DNA of 64,000 nt from Sphingomonas sp. IW22 (lineage in GTDB: Bacteria; Pseudomonadota; Alphaproteobacteria; Sphingomonadales; Sphingomonadaceae), in NCBI RefSeq assembly GCF_041321155.1, contig NZ_JBGGWB010000009.1:18387-82386 (forward strand), given 5' to 3'. Shown in pieces: positions 15,897 through 24,530 of the stretch. The notes beneath the pieces were generated by a model. That model worked only from the letters and a program-made list of their open reading frames with translations. It had not been told where the DNA came from and ran no database searches. Each line of letters opens with the position of its first letter. The first letter of the stretch is position 1. A program made the translations under genes and the position numbers.

Positions 15897-16418
15897 GTGG
15901 GTACAAGTAGCGCATGGACGCCAGAACGCCGGGCTGCGCAGGCAGAGCGGATACGTAATACGAAACCTTGGGCTGCCTCGACCGGTCCGCGCACGACAGA
16001 GGGGAAGGCGGCCTCTTGCCGCAATGCTTACAAGGGCGCGGCAAGACCGCGCTTGCGAGCCGCGGCGCGCGTGGGTGCGTTGACGTTGCGGGTCGTCAAG
16101 GTTCTGAACGAACTTCACGGTCGCCCGGTGTTAAGTGCGGAACCAGCTTCCCGACCGCATAGCCCCGCAGCTTTCTGCCACGACCGGCGCATGAAGCGAT
16201 TTCAGGAACTTGAGGCTCAACGGAAAGCGGCGGTAGCCGAGTATCTCGCCCTCGTTGAGGCCTTGAGTGATACACAAAACCTGTTACACAAGGTGTTGGA
16301 GCAGTGGGCTAAGGGATTGAAAACAGGTGGTTCCGGTAGGGCGGCTTCTTCCCCCCTCGGCTCCACCATCCTTCCCGTTCCGATGACACGTTCGGCCAGC
16401 CCGGTAGCTGACGGCTGA
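15897..16418 (+). CDS. Small hypothetical protein whose C-terminus crosses attR
   Basis: 173-aa frame. Residues 6-55 (SAWTPERRAAQAERIRNTKP, then STGPRTTEGKAASCRNAYKG) belong to a short family common in sphingomonads and other alphaproteobacteria, often near mobile DNA; its function is unknown to me. The middle part is helical (KRFQELEAQRKAAVAEYLAL), possibly coiled coil. The start is GTG at 15897 with AGGA 6 nt upstream. From 16352 the frame reads through the attachment core and ends in chromosomal DNA, so the last 22 residues or so depend on the integration site; in the excised circle a different tail would be made. The true coding extent at the 3' end is therefore uncertain. Confidence 0.7.
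   Translation: MGTSSAWTPERRAAQAERIRNTKPWAASTGPRTTEGKAASCRNAYKGAARPRLRAAARVGALTLRVVKVLNELHGRPVLSAEPASRPHSPAAFCHDRRMKRFQELEAQRKAAVAEYLALVEALSDTQNLLHKVLEQWAKGLKTGGSGRAASSPLGSTILPVPMTRSASPVADG
16352..16369 (+). repeat. attR: second copy of the 18-bp attachment core
   Basis: Identical, in the same orientation, to the tRNA-Ala 3' end at 6487-6504, with different flanks (C before; CCTTCC after). It marks the right end of the island. No other tRNA bases are present here, as expected when the element recombines into the 3' end of the gene. Confidence 0.92.
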
Positions 16419-16578
16419 ACCCCCTTTCGATATCCGGGTTTGATCGCGGCCGTTGCAAGACTTGGCTGCGGGGGCTTGCTCTATTTCTGCCCTTTGACAG
16501 CCGCTACAGCCGCTCGCGCACTGGCGCCGGTGCAGCTAGCGAGACCTGCTAGCCCGCGCTCAGGTGGCACTCTGGCGC

Positions 16579-16613
16579 AAAAAAAAGGGCGGCCGCGTCA
16601 CACGCGACCGCCC
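16579..16613 (-). terminator. Intrinsic terminator of the TonB-dependent receptor gene
   Basis: On the minus strand an 11-bp stem (16603-16613 with 16587-16597, one G-T pair) and the 5-nt loop TGTGA are followed by eight Ts (complement of 16579-16586). It is a strong Rho-independent terminator 22 bp after the receptor's stop codon. Confidence 0.9.
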
Positions 16614-16634
16614 ACATGCCTTTCGGCGGGAGGA

Positions 16635-19622
16635 TCAGAAGTTGAAGCGCACGCCCGCGCGGTACGTCCGACCCAGCATGTCGTACAGAGCCGGGTTCGA
16701 GAAGAAAGGCGACCGCGCCGGATCACGGTCGAAGAGATTGTCGACCTTGAAATAGGCGGTGACTTCCTCGGTCAGGTTATACGTCCCGCCAATGTCCATA
16801 TAGAACGCGCCGGGGACGAAATTGTCTTCCGGGCTGATCGTCTGGTAATTCGGACCCGGAACAGGGCAGGTGCCCGGTTCGCATTCAATGTAGTTGTTGT
16901 TGATGACGCCCTCGCTGAACCAGCGCTCCTGGATCAGGAACGAGAATCGGTCGTTCGAGTAGGATTGCGTCGCCAGCCATTTCCAGTCTGGCGTAGCGCC
17001 GAAATTCTGACCCGCGGAGTCGCTGGAAATCGTGTTGGGCAAACCGTTGTCGCTCACATACTTCGCAATGTGCGTTGCCAGTGCGCGAACGACGAAGTTA
17101 CCCGGCAGACCCAGCGGATTGCGCCACTGATAGCTTGCTTCAATGTCAAAGCCTTCGGTCTCGATCGACGCGAAATTGAACGACTGGACGTTGATGAAGT
17201 TGGGACCGTTCGGATTCTCGAGATTGAACGAATTGCAGGTCTCGGGAAGGATGTTCTGGAAGCAGTAATTGACGATGTCGCCTGCCCCCAAGCTGCCGAT
17301 GACGTCGTCGATCTCGATCTTGTACCAGTCAAACGACACGCTCAGTCCGGGCAGCCACGACGGATTCGAAAGCGCGATACCGGCCGTGCTGTTGCGGGCG
17401 ATTTCCGGCGTCAGTGCCGGGTTGCCAACCGTATATTGCAGCGCCAGCACGTTGCGATTGTTGAACGGGTCGAAGAAGTTCGGCAGCGTCGTCGTGACGG
17501 GAGCGGCGAACAGTTCCGACAGGTTTGGCGCACGGATATCGCGCGAGGTGACACCACGCAGGCGAACGCCGTCGAGCGGTGTTTCCCACGTGCCGCCAAT
17601 CTTCCAGGTCCACACTGTCCCCGACGTCGAATAATCGGTGACGCGTGCAGCGCCGTTGATGTTCGCTCGACCCAGGGCATCCGAGTTGACGATCGGCAGA
17701 TCGGCTTCGAAGAACGCTTCCTTGACGCTGTAGGCGCCATTGCCGTTGCGATAGTTGCCGGCGTACCAGTTCACGCCATCCTGCAGCAGTACCGGATCGT
17801 TCGGATAGGCCGAGTTGAACGGCGTGTTCGCGCCACCCGCGCCATAAGGATCTGCTTCCACGCGGTAGAATTCGTGACGGAACTCCGCGCCGAATGCGAC
17901 CGATAACGGACCGGCCCACAGGTCAACCGGCTGCCCGGAGAAGTTCAGACTGACCACGTCCTGCGTCTGGCGCGTGCGCTGATACGGGCCGCTGCCCGGC
18001 TGCACATAGCGCAGGGCCGCTTCAGATGGATTGCCGCCGATGATGTTCAGCGGCTGGCAACCCGCCGCCCGTGCGACCGGGTCGCGGCAAACGATCTGGC
18101 CGTTCAGGCTGATCGCGTCGATTGCGCGATCGAAACGGCGCGAAAGCAGGATGTTGGTGACGTCGATTTCCTGACGGGTTGTGCCGTGCTGATAGAAGAT
18201 GTCGTAGTTCCAGTCGTCACCGAACACCGGCACGCGACCCTTGGCGCCCGCAGCGAAGCGATACAGGCGCCGGTCGGTGGCGACCTGGGTGTTGCCCAGC
18301 GCCGCGTTGCTGGTGCCATAACGGAAGCTGGTGATGCCCGCTGCAGCGCACTGGTTGCGCACAATCTGGGGCAGGAAGGGGTTTTCGCACTGAATAGTCA
18401 GGTTCGGGCGGTTCTGGCCGTTGATCGGCTGATTGCCCGTCTTGACCTGACCGATGGTCACGGTGCCGTAGATTTCGTTATTCGGCGCGAAATCATAACC
18501 CAACCGGGTATACGCGTTCAGGCGTTCGATACTCGACTTGAGCGAACGGCCCGAATCGACGTTGCCCGAAACGTCGCCGCCCTGACAGAAGCCGAAGTCG
18601 CAGCCGATGACGTTGCCAGCAGCATTGCGGGCGGGCACGCCGTTCGAACCATATTGGAACTGGAACGGATTGCCCGCTTCGTCAAAGGCGATGCCCTGCA
18701 GCGGACCGGCCGTGATCAGACCATATTTGGTGAAGCCGATCGACTGAGCAAAGTCGCGAAGCACCAGCTGCGGATTGCCATCGTCGCGGATATTGCGGTT
18801 GACCAGCGTGCGCTGAGTGAACCAGTCGCGCCCACCCGCCAGGCCGATGCCGAACGGACCGGGGCCGACGCCCGCTTCGTTGCCATATTCCGTGCTGACG
18901 ACCAGGTGCAGCGTGTCGTTCAGGAAGCTCTTGCCGCCGGCCAGCTGGACCAGAACCGATTCGTCATCGGCGTAATCGGTGATGCTGCCCTGGACGTTGC
19001 CCTTCAGCCCTTCAAAGCGAGTGTCGGTGATGAAGTTGACCACACCGCCGACCGCGTCCGAACCATAGGAAGCCGAAGCGCCGCCGTTCACGATATCGAC
19101 GCGCTTCACCAGCAGCTGCGGAAACAGGCTGACGTCCGGCACGCCCGACACGTTCGCGCCGACGACGCGCTGACCGTCGAGCAGCGTCAGCGTGCGGATC
19201 GCGCCCACGCCGCGCAGCGAGAAGGAGCTGAGCCCCTGTGCGCCGCTGGAGGTGCTGAAGGTGTTGACCTGCGTGCCGCTCGATCCCTGAAGCGAGGGAA
19301 GCTGGGCGACCGTGGTGAAGATGTTGGGCTGCGCGTTCGCGGCAATCTGTTCCTCACCGATCACGGTTGTCGGCGTAGGGGCGTTAAAGCCGCTGGCGGT
19401 GATGCGCGAACCGGTGACGACGATATCCTGCACACTGTCGCGGGTTGTGTTCGTGTCTTCCGACGGGGGTAGGGCGCCTTGAGGGGCACCCGGCGGGGGC
19501 GCCTGTTCGGGCTGCTGAGCCAGCGCCGGAGCCGACAGCGCGCACATCGACAGCGCGATGATGCTGGATGCGCCTCGGCGCCAGGACGCACCATTCAACA
19601 ACCGGTAACGATCTGAAAACAT
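16635..19622 (-). CDS. TonB-dependent receptor (outer membrane), probable oligosaccharide uptake
   Basis: 995-aa outer-membrane receptor. It has a signal peptide (SSIIALSMCALSAPALA), a Gln/Pro-rich linker, a TonB-box-like DIVVTGSRI, a plug domain (TPTTVIGEEQIAANAQPNIF through SLRGVGAIRTLTLLDGQRVV and GGASASYGSDAVGGVVNFIT), and a long beta-barrel ending in YRAGVRFNF with the terminal Phe needed for BAM assembly. The length is typical for sphingomonad and Caulobacter carbohydrate receptors. It is divergent from the MFS carrier and GH43 genes and probably imports the same sugar polymer fragments. There is no N-terminal STN domain, so signalling through an anti-sigma factor is unlikely. Confidence 0.93.
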   Translation of the reverse strand: MFSDRYRLLNGASWRRGASSIIALSMCALSAPALAQQPEQAPPPGAPQGALPPSEDTNTTRDSVQDIVVTGSRITASGFNAPTPTTVIGEEQIAANAQPNIFTTVAQLPSLQGSSGTQVNTFSTSSGAQGLSSFSLRGVGAIRTLTLLDGQRVVGANVSGVPDVSLFPQLLVKRVDIVNGGASASYGSDAVGGVVNFITDTRFEGLKGNVQGSITDYADDESVLVQLAGGKSFLNDTLHLVVSTEYGNEAGVGPGPFGIGLAGGRDWFTQRTLVNRNIRDDGNPQLVLRDFAQSIGFTKYGLITAGPLQGIAFDEAGNPFQFQYGSNGVPARNAAGNVIGCDFGFCQGGDVSGNVDSGRSLKSSIERLNAYTRLGYDFAPNNEIYGTVTIGQVKTGNQPINGQNRPNLTIQCENPFLPQIVRNQCAAAGITSFRYGTSNAALGNTQVATDRRLYRFAAGAKGRVPVFGDDWNYDIFYQHGTTRQEIDVTNILLSRRFDRAIDAISLNGQIVCRDPVARAAGCQPLNIIGGNPSEAALRYVQPGSGPYQRTRQTQDVVSLNFSGQPVDLWAGPLSVAFGAEFRHEFYRVEADPYGAGGANTPFNSAYPNDPVLLQDGVNWYAGNYRNGNGAYSVKEAFFEADLPIVNSDALGRANINGAARVTDYSTSGTVWTWKIGGTWETPLDGVRLRGVTSRDIRAPNLSELFAAPVTTTLPNFFDPFNNRNVLALQYTVGNPALTPEIARNSTAGIALSNPSWLPGLSVSFDWYKIEIDDVIGSLGAGDIVNYCFQNILPETCNSFNLENPNGPNFINVQSFNFASIETEGFDIEASYQWRNPLGLPGNFVVRALATHIAKYVSDNGLPNTISSDSAGQNFGATPDWKWLATQSYSNDRFSFLIQERWFSEGVINNNYIECEPGTCPVPGPNYQTISPEDNFVPGAFYMDIGGTYNLTEEVTAYFKVDNLFDRDPARSPFFSNPALYDMLGRTYRAGVRFNF

Positions 19623-20119
19623 ATCACTCTCCCTGAATAATGACCCGCTTTTTTATGCGGTGACGTTTGTTGGAACGGGCCTTGCCGACATTTGCCGCCT
19701 CGGACCGCTCAATTATGGCCGTGGTTCTTTTTTGAACTGATTCTGCCACGCGCCATGTTCGGCCATTTCTGCGGCCATGCAGGCATCCGCGTCAACGATA
19801 ATATCAGATAGGATGTTAACGAAAACGCGTTGTCGCTCGCTGTCATCCATTTCGCATCGCTCCCCACGCCATATTTTTTTCTTTTTTATTCAACAGCATC
19901 TCTGCGCTGGCTGGCCAAAAGATGTCGCATACTTGCTACCCAAGCCGAACCTGCATTACGGTAACGCTATCATCGGAATTTTGCCCGAACCGGGGAGGTT
20001 GTCAATACTCCTACATTAGGGCTAGGTCTTAGGTGTACGTCGATTGGTTCGAGCGCCTGCCGCAAAACGTCCCCGGACGATATTGCGCCCAGAATGTTCA
20101 CGTTAACGGAGCGCGATCA
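19623..20119. promoter_or_regulatory. Divergent regulatory region between the TonB receptor and MFS carrier genes
   Basis: 497 bp without a convincing gene. It is unusually AT-rich for this chromosome, including T-rich tracts at 19874-19890. Two LacI-type operator candidates are visible: CGAAAACGCGTTGTCG (19820-19835, 7 of 8 arm positions paired, centre CG) and the weaker GGTAACGCTATC (19960-19971). Both promoters of the divergent genes must lie here, and the LacI regulator of the locus (22996-24030) is the natural ligand. Confidence 0.5.
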
Positions 20120-21367
20120 TTGCGGATCAGAGGGATACCCAGCCTGAGGTGGACGATCATCGGCCTGTTTGTTGGCGCGATGATCATCAATTATCTCGCG
20201 CGATCAGTCCTGGGGGTGGCGGCACCCGTCATCCTGACCGAGCAGGCGATCACCAGCGAACAATATGGCTGGATTACCGGCGCGTTCCAGATCGGCGTGA
20301 TGTTTCAACCGCTTGCCGGTTATCTGCTCGACGGCATCGGGCTGCGCATCGGATTCGCGGCCTTTGTCGCGACATGGTCGTTGATCACCATGGCCCACGC
20401 CTTTGCCAGCGGCTGGATGGGCTTTGCGGCCCTGCGCGGCATATTGGGCCTGGCCGAAGGGTCGGCACAGCCCGCCGGGCAGAAATTGGTCGCCGAATGG
20501 TTTCCGGCGCGCGAACGCGGGGTCGCCGGCGGCATCTATAATATCGGGGCGTCGTTCGGCGCGGTGTTCGCACCGCCGCTGGTGGCATGGGCGGTGATGA
20601 CGCAAAGCTGGCGGCTGGCGTTCATCGTCGCGGGCGGCATCGGCGTGGTCTGGGCGCTGATCTGGTTCATCTGGTATCGCACGCCCCAACAGCACCCCGC
20701 GCTCAGCACCGAGGAGCGCGATTATATCCTGACCGGGCAGGAGGCGCGGCTGGCGGCGCTGGACGCCAAGCCTTCGATCCTGGCGCTGATCCGCCGCCGC
20801 GACCTGTGGGGCATCGCTTTGCCGCGGATGCTGGCCGATCCCGTCTGGGGGATGCTGTCCTTCTGGATGCCGCTGTATCTGGCGCGGGAGCGCGGATTCG
20901 ACCTGACGCAACTGGCTCTGTTCGCGTGGCTGCCCTTTCTGGCCGCTGATCTTGGCTGCCTGTTCGGACCGGCTGTCGTCGCCTTTCTGCAACGGCGAAA
21001 CATCGCGCTGATCGACGCGCGGCGATGGGCGTTCACGCTGGGCGCGGCGATGATGACGGGCATGGCTTTTGTCGGTGTCGTCACCAACCCTTATGTCGCC
21101 ATCGGCCTGTTGTGCCTGGGCGGTTTCGCGCACCAGACGTTGTCGGTCACCGTCATCACCATGGCATCCGACCTGTTCCGCCGGAACGAGGTGGCGACCG
21201 CTGCCGGCATGGCCGGTCTTGCCGGCAATCTGGGCGTGCTGATCTTCTCCCTGGTGCTGGGGCAGATGGTCGACGATGTCGGATATGAGCCGTTTTTCGT
21301 TCTTCTAGGCGTTCTCGACCTGATCGGCGCCGCAATCCTCTGGACCCTGGTACGCAAACCCGCATGA
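20120..21367 (+). CDS. MFS transporter, anion:cation symporter (hexuronate carrier-like) type
   Basis: 415-aa inner-membrane carrier with about 12 predicted helices. It begins MRIRGIPSLRWTIIGLFVGA, followed by the MFS loop region GYLLDGIGLRIGF and the helix-4/5 stretch LRGILGLAEGSAQPAGQKLV with EWFPARERGVAGGIYNIGAS, which is characteristic of the ACS family (ExuT/GarP-like carriers of sugar acids). I chose the TTG at 20120 because GGAG lies upstream and the family N-terminus starts here; the frame is open back to 20033. Its stop overlaps the GH43 start by ATGA, so the pair is an operon. It likely imports a sugar or sugar acid released by GH43. Confidence 0.88.
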   Translation: MRIRGIPSLRWTIIGLFVGAMIINYLARSVLGVAAPVILTEQAITSEQYGWITGAFQIGVMFQPLAGYLLDGIGLRIGFAAFVATWSLITMAHAFASGWMGFAALRGILGLAEGSAQPAGQKLVAEWFPARERGVAGGIYNIGASFGAVFAPPLVAWAVMTQSWRLAFIVAGGIGVVWALIWFIWYRTPQQHPALSTEERDYILTGQEARLAALDAKPSILALIRRRDLWGIALPRMLADPVWGMLSFWMPLYLARERGFDLTQLALFAWLPFLAADLGCLFGPAVVAFLQRRNIALIDARRWAFTLGAAMMTGMAFVGVVTNPYVAIGLLCLGGFAHQTLSVTVITMASDLFRRNEVATAAGMAGLAGNLGVLIFSLVLGQMVDDVGYEPFFVLLGVLDLIGAAILWTLVRKPA

Positions 21368-22986
21368 CCCACATCGCGAACCCAATCCTTCGGGGCTTCA
21401 ATCCCGACCCCTCGATCGTGCGCGTCGGCGATGATTTCTACATCGCGACGTCAACCTTCGAATGGTATCCCGGCGTGCAGATCCACCACAGCCGGGATCT
21501 GGTGAACTGGCGCCTTGTCGCCCGCCCGCTGATGCGCGCGGGGCAGCTGGACATGCGCGGCGACCCCGATTCCTGCGGGGTGTGGGCGCCCGACCTGAGC
21601 TATGCCGATGGGCGGTTCTGGCTGATCTTCACCGATGTGAAGCGTTACGGGACCACCACGGTCGACGGCGCGTCGGGTGTGTCGCTGCGCGATTTCCACA
21701 ATTATGTGGTGACCTGCGACACGATCGACGGCGACTGGTCCGATGCCGTCCATCTGAACAGCAGCGGGTTCGACCCGGCGCTGTTCCACGACGATGACGG
21801 GCGCAGTTGGCTGATCAACATGCTGTGGAGCCACCGGCCCGGCCGCACGCGATTCGCCGGCATCGTCATCCAGGAATTCGACCGCGCCGCCATGAAGATG
21901 GTGGGTGAGCCGCGCATGATCTTCGAAGGGACCGACCGCGGCTTTACCGAGGGGCCGCATCTGTTCAAGCGCGACGGCTGGTATCACCTGCTGGTGGCGG
22001 AAGGGGGCACCGGGTGGAACCACGCCGCCGTCATGGCGCGTTCGCGCAACCTGTTCGGCCCATATGAAGTGCATCCCGACGGTGCGATCCTGACAGCAAA
22101 TGGGCGCCGCGAAGGTGCGCTGACGCGGACGGCGCATGGCGATATTGTCGAACTGGCCGATGGCAGCCCGTGGATCGTCTATCTGTGCGGTCGCCCGCTC
22201 CCCGGTCGAGAGCGGTGCGTGATGGGTCGCGAAACCTCGATCCAGCCGCTGCGCTGGGGCGAGGATGGCTGGCTGCGGACGCTGTCTGGCGATGCGGAGC
22301 CGGACCCCGCACCCACTGCACCCGATCTGCCGCCCGCGCCATGGCCGGATGCCGACTGGGACGGCCGTTTCGATGTCGCGACACTGCCGCCCGAGTTTCA
22401 GTGGCTACGCACGCCCGATAGTGACCGCATCTTCAGCCTGAGCGAGCGACCGGGCCATCTGCGCCTTTTCGGCCGGGAGACGATTGGCAGCCAGTTCGAG
22501 CAGGCGCTGGTGGCGCGGCGGCAGGTCGATTTCAGCTATGTCGCCACGACCAGCGTCGACTTTGCGCCCCGTGACTTCCAGGCGTCGGCAGGGCTGGTCT
22601 GCTATTATAACAGCACCAAATTCCATTATCTGCACATCAGCGCGGCTCAGGGCGTTCGCCAGCTCCAGCTGATGACTGCATCGCCGGAAGATGGCGCGGG
22701 CGGCACCACGCTGTCGGTACTCGACGCGCTGCCCGATGGCCCGATCGAGATGCGCGTCGATGTCGCGGGCGAAGCGCTGCGCTTTTACTGGCGGCCCGCA
22801 GGTGTCGAGGAATGGCAAGCCGCGGGTCCGGCGCTGGACGCCACCATCCTTTCAGACGAAGCGACGCTGCCCGGCCTGCCCAATTTTACGGGCACGTTCG
22901 TGGGCATGGCGTGTCAGGACATGTCGGGCCGGGCCACGCCCGCCGACTTTGCGTGGTTCCGATATGAGGGGCGCGACGCCCGCTAA
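21364..22986 (+). CDS. Glycoside hydrolase family 43 (beta-xylosidase/arabinofuranosidase type)
   Basis: 540-aa glycosidase, with no signal peptide and so probably cytoplasmic. The N-terminal five-bladed propeller carries the GH43 residues: GFNPDPSIV (general base Asp15), the pKa-modulating Asp in SSGFDPALFHDD, and the general acid Glu in GFTEGPHLF. The C-terminal half (from about residue 320) is the beta-sandwich typical of large xylosidases such as XynB, with VCYYNSTKFHYLHIS. The expected substrates are short xylo- or arabinoxylo-oligosaccharides delivered by the adjacent carrier. It overlaps the MFS gene (ATGA). The exact linkage cannot be told from sequence. Confidence 0.92.
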   Translation: MTHIANPILRGFNPDPSIVRVGDDFYIATSTFEWYPGVQIHHSRDLVNWRLVARPLMRAGQLDMRGDPDSCGVWAPDLSYADGRFWLIFTDVKRYGTTTVDGASGVSLRDFHNYVVTCDTIDGDWSDAVHLNSSGFDPALFHDDDGRSWLINMLWSHRPGRTRFAGIVIQEFDRAAMKMVGEPRMIFEGTDRGFTEGPHLFKRDGWYHLLVAEGGTGWNHAAVMARSRNLFGPYEVHPDGAILTANGRREGALTRTAHGDIVELADGSPWIVYLCGRPLPGRERCVMGRETSIQPLRWGEDGWLRTLSGDAEPDPAPTAPDLPPAPWPDADWDGRFDVATLPPEFQWLRTPDSDRIFSLSERPGHLRLFGRETIGSQFEQALVARRQVDFSYVATTSVDFAPRDFQASAGLVCYYNSTKFHYLHISAAQGVRQLQLMTASPEDGAGGTTLSVLDALPDGPIEMRVDVAGEALRFYWRPAGVEEWQAAGPALDATILSDEATLPGLPNFTGTFVGMACQDMSGRATPADFAWFRYEGRDAR

Positions 22987-22995
22987 AGCGGCCCG

Positions 22996-24030
22996 TTATG
23001 CCGCCGCCGGATTTGCCTGGGCGGCGGACTCGCGCCTGACCAAAGCGTGCCCCAGAATGCGGTCGCTGGCGGGGCGGCGCTGTCCCGCGACATTCGCCGC
23101 CAGCACCGCCAGCGCTTCGGCCGCGAGCTTGTCAACGGGTTGGCGCACGGTGGTTAGTGGCGGCCACAATGTCACGGCGGCCGTCGTATCGTCGAACCCG
23201 ACTACCGACAGCGCGCCCGGCACGTCCAGATGGCGACGATGCGCGACCGACACCACGGCGGCGGCCATGTCGTCGTTGCTGGCAAAGATCGCGGTGGGGG
23301 GTGAGGGGCCTTCCAGCAGTTGTTCGCCCGCGTTCAGCCCGGATGCATAGCTGAAATCGCCCTGCGCCACACGCACATCGACATCGGGCGTCTCACGTAC
23401 GGCCGCATAAAATCCTGCCATCCGCTCGGCGCTGGCGGCCTGATCGGGGTTGCCCAGCACGAAACCCAGCCGCCGATGGCCCAGGTCCAGCAAATGCCGG
23501 GTCGCTTCATACGCGGCCAGTCGGTCGTCGATCCGCACACAGATTGCGCCATCCACCTGATAGCCGCCGACAGCCGCCATTGCGCACCCTGCTTCGCGCA
23601 GCACGCCCAGCACCACGGGGGATTCGCCCAAGGGCGGTGTCAGGATGACGCCCGACACGCCCGACGCCAACATTTCCCTAAGCGCGTCGAGCGAGGGGGG
23701 CCTGCCGCCTTCCCCCTTCAACAGGATCAGCCGCGCACCCAGTGTCGACGCTTCCTCAAACACGCCGGTCAGGAACTCGCTCATGAAAGCGGCGCTGGGA
23801 TTGGAATAGATGACGCCGATCCGCAACTCGCCCGACGTGACCAGGCTGCGCGCGGCGACATTGGGGGTGTAGGCCAGCGCGTCGATCGCACGTTGGACAA
23901 GCGCACGGGTTTCGGGCCGGACGCCTTCGCGTCCGTTGATGACGCGGGAGACTGTCATCGGGGAAACACCGGCATGCGCCGCCACATCAATGATGGTCGC
24001 GCCGCGCGCGTTGCGAACGATTTTGCTCAC
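22996..24030 (-). CDS. LacI-family transcriptional regulator
   Basis: 344-aa repressor or activator of the neighbouring sugar locus. The HTH is classic: ATIIDVAAHAGVSPMTVSRV, then INGREGVRPETRALV and the hinge AIDALAYTPNVAARSL. The periplasmic-binding-protein-like effector domain follows, with FASNDDMAAAVV and SVVGFDD. I chose GTG with its complement at 24030 because AGGA lies 5 nt upstream; a longer frame reaches 24066. It is convergent with GH43 (stops 10 bp apart). CGGTTTCGCG at 24071-24080 just upstream recurs as half of a perfect palindrome at 24313-24328, hinting at autoregulation. Confidence 0.93.
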   Translation of the reverse strand: MSKIVRNARGATIIDVAAHAGVSPMTVSRVINGREGVRPETRALVQRAIDALAYTPNVAARSLVTSGELRIGVIYSNPSAAFMSEFLTGVFEEASTLGARLILLKGEGGRPPSLDALREMLASGVSGVILTPPLGESPVVLGVLREAGCAMAAVGGYQVDGAICVRIDDRLAAYEATRHLLDLGHRRLGFVLGNPDQAASAERMAGFYAAVRETPDVDVRVAQGDFSYASGLNAGEQLLEGPSPPTAIFASNDDMAAAVVSVAHRRHLDVPGALSVVGFDDTTAAVTLWPPLTTVRQPVDKLAAEALAVLAANVAGQRRPASDRILGHALVRRESAAQANPAAA

Positions 24031-24530
24031 CCGGTTCCTGTCGTGCACCCCTTGCAATGCGGACACCTAACGGTTTCGCGATGGTGCCGTAAAGCGCCGT
24101 CATGTCGCCCATGCGCGGCCTGTGCCGTAAATTACAGCCGGTGCGTTGCCGCCCTATCTGTCAACGCTGGCCCGAGCACAGGATCCGGGGCTTGTACCCG
24201 TCGCGGTTTATGCGGTCACGGCGGATTGCAAGCTAGGTTTTTTGTGGCCGCGTTGGGTGCGGACGGCCTCGACGGCTCATGTCATGGCGACCACGATTAA
24301 CGGGTTGCATCGCGGTTTCGCGAAACCGACGCAACAGAGATCGCACCGACACCCGGCGATGCGGGTCAGCAGCGGCGGGAAGCGTTCGACCTCTACACCT
24401 TTGATGATGGTAGCGACATGAGAACGCGTGAGTTGCCGAAAACAGAAATGCTTGATCGCGGTGCGGCGCGACACGCAATCATCGGCGATCCGGTGTTGGG
24501 AAACCAGCGCCGGGCATTTGTAGCCGCCAG
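24031..24530. other. Intergenic region between lacI and the barrel protein gene
   Basis: About 500 bp with no supported gene; the short frames present have no family features. It contains the CGGTTTCGCG element (24071-24080) and a perfect 16-bp palindrome (24313-24328) flanked by GTTGC/GCAAC. It should contain the divergent promoters of lacI and of the gene starting at 24531. Confidence 0.5.
24313..24328. promoter_or_regulatory. Perfect 16-bp palindrome, candidate regulator binding site
   Basis: CGGTTTCGCGAAACCG equals its own reverse complement and has a central CG, as LacI/GalR-family operators do. It is flanked symmetrically by GTTGC (24304-24308) and GCAAC (24331-24335). Its left ten bases recur next to the lacI start (24071-24080). 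It could also form a hairpin; no T-run follows. Confidence 0.5.

Larger units (their letters stand above)
6487..16369 (+). mobile_element. Integrative genomic island in tRNA-Ala(GGC) carrying a DRT3-like defence module
   Basis: About 9.9 kb bounded by identical 18-bp direct repeats derived from the tRNA 3' end. The order is: tyrosine integrase, two reverse transcriptases, serine recombinase, Zn-finger protein, XRE regulator (minus), DUF4236 fusion, 150-bp palindrome, large unrecognised protein (minus), small protein. The reverse transcriptase genes are clearly more AT-rich than the flanking core (many AAA, ATA, TTT codons), a sign of transfer. I recognise no relaxase, capsid or conjugation gene, so it is best called an integrative element or possible satellite; how it moves between cells is not evident. 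Because attL rebuilds a complete tRNA, the insertion should be neutral to the host. Confidence 0.9.

Noticed and set aside
15748..16044. Minus-strand frame of 98 aa with CKHCGKRP
   Set aside because: Overlaps the better-supported plus-strand gene with a clear ribosome site; the single CxxC is likely chance.
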